A stretch of 6,840 nt of DNA. Source: a bacterium (GTDB taxonomy: Bacteria > Patescibacteriota > Minisyncoccia > UBA6257 > 02-FULL-45-10c). The position numbers and the translations under genes were made by a program. Below are positions 5,470 through 6,840 of this stretch, in pieces. Where the stretch lies: NCBI GenBank assembly GCA_030646555.1, contig JAUSKP010000049.1:1-6840 (forward strand), in the 5' to 3' direction. Position 1 is the stretch's first letter, and each line of letters starts with the position of its first letter. A model generated the notes under the pieces. That model did not search any database. It was not told the origin of the DNA and saw only the letters and a program-made list of their open reading frames with translations.

Positions 5470-6093
5470 ATGAATAAAGAAGAAAAGGGAAAGTTGATGC
5501 GAAAAATAGAGAAGGAAATTTTAAATAATAAAAAACTTCCTCTTTATAAAGATAGGATAAAAAATAAGAATTTTCCGGTGATAGGCGAGGGAAGCCACTC
5601 CGCTAAAATAATGTTCATCGGCGAAGCGCCGGGAAAAAATGAGGCGGCAACGGGCCGGCCTTTTTGCGGAGCGTCGGGTAAATTTTTGGATGAGCTTTTG
5701 GCGCACGTCGGTATTAAGCGCGAGGATGTCTATATCACCAATATTGTTAAGGACAGGCCTCCGGGCAACCGCGATCCTTTGCCGGAAGAAATAGAATCGT
5801 ATTCGCGGTATTTGGATAGGCAGATAGATATTATCCGCCCGAAAGTTATAGCTACTTTGGGCAGATTTTCTATGGTGTATATTATGAAAAAGTTTGGGCT
5901 AGACGATAAACTGGATCTTATCAGTAAAATTCACGGAAAAGTTTTTTCCGCCGAAGGCGGATCCGCCTCGGGAGGAGAAGCTAGAGAAATAAAGATTATT
6001 CCGTTCTACCATCCGGCGGTTGCCATTTATAACGCTCTTACTAAAGATGAACTTAAAAAAGACTTTGCCATCCTCAAAAAATTTTCGAAATAA
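5470..6093 (+). CDS. udg: Family-4-like uracil-DNA glycosylase lacking the Fe-S cysteines
   Basis: This enzyme would remove uracil from DNA in base excision repair. The 207 residues show the family signatures GEAPG (51-55) continuing into GRPFCGASGKFLDELL, the NIVKDRPPGNRDPLPEE segment (91-107), IRPKVIATLGR (122-132) and the HPA motif (181-183). Classical family-4 enzymes carry four cysteines for a 4Fe-4S cluster. Here the N-terminal CxxC pair is absent, the KCRPPGNRDP cysteine is Asp95, and the following one is replaced in ESYSRYL. Cys66 in GRPFCG is the only cysteine. Residues 160-169 (SAEGGSASGG) come from a palindromic insert in a loop before the strand leading to HPA. Start: ATG 5470 has no SD sequence; in-frame ATG 5497 (Met10) is preceded by AAAGGGA and is a serious alternative. 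Family assignment is firm; activity without the cluster is inferred. Confidence 0.9.
   Translation: MNKEEKGKLMRKIEKEILNNKKLPLYKDRIKNKNFPVIGEGSHSAKIMFIGEAPGKNEAATGRPFCGASGKFLDELLAHVGIKREDVYITNIVKDRPPGNRDPLPEEIESYSRYLDRQIDIIRPKVIATLGRFSMVYIMKKFGLDDKLDLISKIHGKVFSAEGGSASGGEAREIKIIPFYHPAVAIYNALTKDELKKDFAILKKFSK
5947..5976. repeat. In-frame double-hairpin module inside the glycosylase gene
   Basis: TCCGCC-GAA-GGCGGA (5947-5961) is a perfect 6-3-6 hairpin. It is followed directly by TCCGCC-TCG-GGAGGA (5962-5976), with one mismatch in the stem. The module is 30 bp, starts on a codon boundary and encodes SAEGGSASGG. Design, length and reading phase match the recG module at 4254-4283, although stem sequences and loops differ. 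Confidence 0.8.
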
Positions 6094-6103
6094 ATTATAT
6101 CTC

Positions 6104-6123
6104 AGTAATTTAAAGTAATTTAA
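6104..6123. repeat. Tandem duplication of AGTAATTTAA
   Basis: Two exact adjacent 10-bp copies (6104-6113 and 6114-6123) lie between the glycosylase stop codon and the 36-bp palindrome. It is AT-rich and may be a slippage product; no function is evident. Confidence 0.6.
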
Positions 6124-6126
6124 TTT

Positions 6127-6162
6127 GGAACATAAAATAGGATTAATCCTATTTTATGTTCC
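6127..6162. repeat. 36-bp GGAACA/TGTTCC palindrome, copy 2 (perfect)
   Basis: All 18 positions pair, from GGAACATAAAATAGGATT to its exact complement, with GATTAATC at the centre. TCTTTTTA follows, as after copy 1, so the element may serve as the terminator of the glycosylase gene. It lies just upstream of the promoter of the Cas2-fold gene. Confidence 0.85.
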
Positions 6163-6181
6163 TCTTTTTAAGTAAGTAAAG

Positions 6182-6187
6182 TATAAT
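6182..6187 (+). promoter_or_regulatory. -10 box for the PaaX/Cas2-fold gene
   Basis: A perfect TATAAT 19 bases after the palindrome, with no convincing -35. The expected start near 6194 leaves a leader of about 25 nt without a Shine-Dalgarno sequence before ATG 6219. The palindrome overlaps where a -35 would be, so a protein bound there could control this promoter. Confidence 0.5.
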
Positions 6188-6218
6188 ATTACAGTTATTA
6201 ATTTGATTTATAAAACAT

Positions 6219-6779
6219 ATGACCAGGGGATTTTTAGTAAAAAACAATATCACCAAAGAAACGCTTTTAAAGATTGCTGAAATCGGAATTTTAGTTTTAC
6301 CAGCGCTGACCTCGCCTTATTTTCTTAGATACATAGTAAAAAAGTATTTTAAGGAAAGAAATAAAAAACGTGTCAGGGCTATCACGGATCTTAAAAAGAA
6401 GAAGCTGATAGATATTCAAGAATTAAAAGATGGATCTATAAAAGTTTGTTTAACAGAAAACGGTAAAAAAATAATTTTGCAGTATGAGTTAGAAAATTTG
6501 AAAATAGAAAAACCAAAAAGATGGGACGGAAAGTGGAGGGTAATTATTTATGACATTCCCCAGAGTTTAAGAAAAGCTAGTGATGCCTTTAGAATTAAAA
6601 TTAGAGAATTAGGAATGTATCAATTACAAAAAAGTATTTGGATTTACCCATATGATTGTATTAAAGAATTGGATTTTGTATGCGCTATTTACCAAGTTCC
6701 ACTAGAGAATTGCGTGCTTTATTTTAAAGCCGAAGAATTACCAAAACAAAAAGAGATCAAGCAATTCTTTGGTCTATAA
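6219..6779 (+). CDS. PaaX-like protein: winged helix plus Cas2-like domain
   Basis: This 186-residue protein has three parts. First is a hydrophobic, helix-rich N-terminus (~12-45, LLKIAEIGILVLPALTSPYF). Next is a winged-helix-like segment (~48-97: RVRAITDLKKKKLIDIQELKDGSIKVCLTENGKK). Last is a ferredoxin-fold domain like PaaX-C/Cas2 (~101-186). The last begins RWDGKWRVIIYDIP and continues LRxKIRELGMYQLQKSIWIYPYDC, the well-known signature of this family; Asp112 matches the Cas2 catalytic aspartate position. PaaX proteins are DNA-binding regulators; Cas2 is a nuclease or scaffold in CRISPR adaptation. No CRISPR array or other cas gene is present, so a Cas2 role is unlikely. The gene lies between two 36-bp palindromes (6127-6162 and 6796-6831), possible binding sites or element ends. 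It reads as more AT- and Lys/Ile-rich than recG. Function unknown. Confidence 0.85.
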   Translation: MTRGFLVKNNITKETLLKIAEIGILVLPALTSPYFLRYIVKKYFKERNKKRVRAITDLKKKKLIDIQELKDGSIKVCLTENGKKIILQYELENLKIEKPKRWDGKWRVIIYDIPQSLRKASDAFRIKIRELGMYQLQKSIWIYPYDCIKELDFVCAIYQVPLENCVLYFKAEELPKQKEIKQFFGL

Positions 6780-6795
6780 ATTGAGTTTATAATTT

Positions 6796-6831
6796 GGAAC
6801 ATGATTTAGGATTAATCTTAAATCATGTTCC
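6796..6831. repeat. 36-bp GGAACA/TGTTCC palindrome, copy 3 (stem extends to 6791-6836)
   Basis: Seventeen Watson-Crick pairs plus one G-T, extended by five more pairs (AATTT with AAATT), give a 46-bp hairpin. It starts 16 bases after the stop codon of the Cas2-fold gene. Its right flank AAATTTGAC is the inverse of the left flank of copy 1, and no T-run follows on the + strand. The window ends four bases after the stem. Confidence 0.8.
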
Positions 6832-6840
6832 AAATTTGAC

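Noticed and set aside
6127..6831. CRISPR repeats beside a Cas2 gene
   Set aside because: The 36-bp palindromes have CRISPR-repeat length, but they lie hundreds to thousands of bases apart with genes between them and differ in sequence. The protein has a PaaX-like N-terminus, and no other cas gene is present.

Overview
The window looks like a piece of a Candidate Phyla Radiation (Patescibacteria, probably Parcubacteria-like) chromosome. This is inferred from several things: an AT-rich genome using the standard code (TGG for Trp, no in-frame TGA), start codons mostly without Shine-Dalgarno sequences, extracellular proteins of types common in these small-genome bacteria, and many short GC-rich palindromes of the TCCGCC/GGCGGA, CCTGCC/GGCAGG and GTCAT...ATCCAG kinds. 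No rRNA or marker gene is present, so the assignment rests on style and protein similarity from memory.

Layout. Bases 1-789 hold the 3' end of a TPR protein, possibly the tail of an O-antigen-ligase-like membrane protein. A 257-bp gap follows with three hairpin repeats and a plausible promoter. Then come two closely spaced genes for exported proteins: a Ser/Thr/Gly/Ala-rich beta-repeat surface protein (1047-1709) and a peptidoglycan-binding-domain protein with a C-terminal coiled coil (1731-2666). They are closed by a strong intrinsic terminator (2680-2707). Bases 2709-3060 are a non-coding repeat island with three GTCAT-type palindromes, one of which carries a second palindrome inserted in its arm, and a 36-bp GGAACA/TGTTCC palindrome. 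Next is an extended -10 promoter, a structured leader with a possible 24-codon leader peptide, and recG (3228-5375). After a repeat-filled spacer comes a family-4-like uracil-DNA glycosylase (5470-6093) that lacks all the iron-sulfur cysteines. Last is a PaaX/Cas2-fold gene (6219-6779) lying between two more copies of the 36-bp palindrome.

Functionally, recG and the glycosylase form a DNA repair/recombination neighbourhood, though each appears to have its own promoter. The two exported proteins probably form one surface transcription unit.

The most interesting signal is palindromic. A 30-bp module made of two tandem 6-3-6 hairpins sits in frame inside both recG and the glycosylase gene, encoding S-A-x-G-[RG]-S-[AP]-x-G-[RG] in the same phase. 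This resembles Rickettsia palindromic elements in behaviour. The 36-bp palindromes flanking the Cas2-fold gene show compensatory base changes and invite comparison with transposase-associated REP systems, but a functional link is only a hypothesis.
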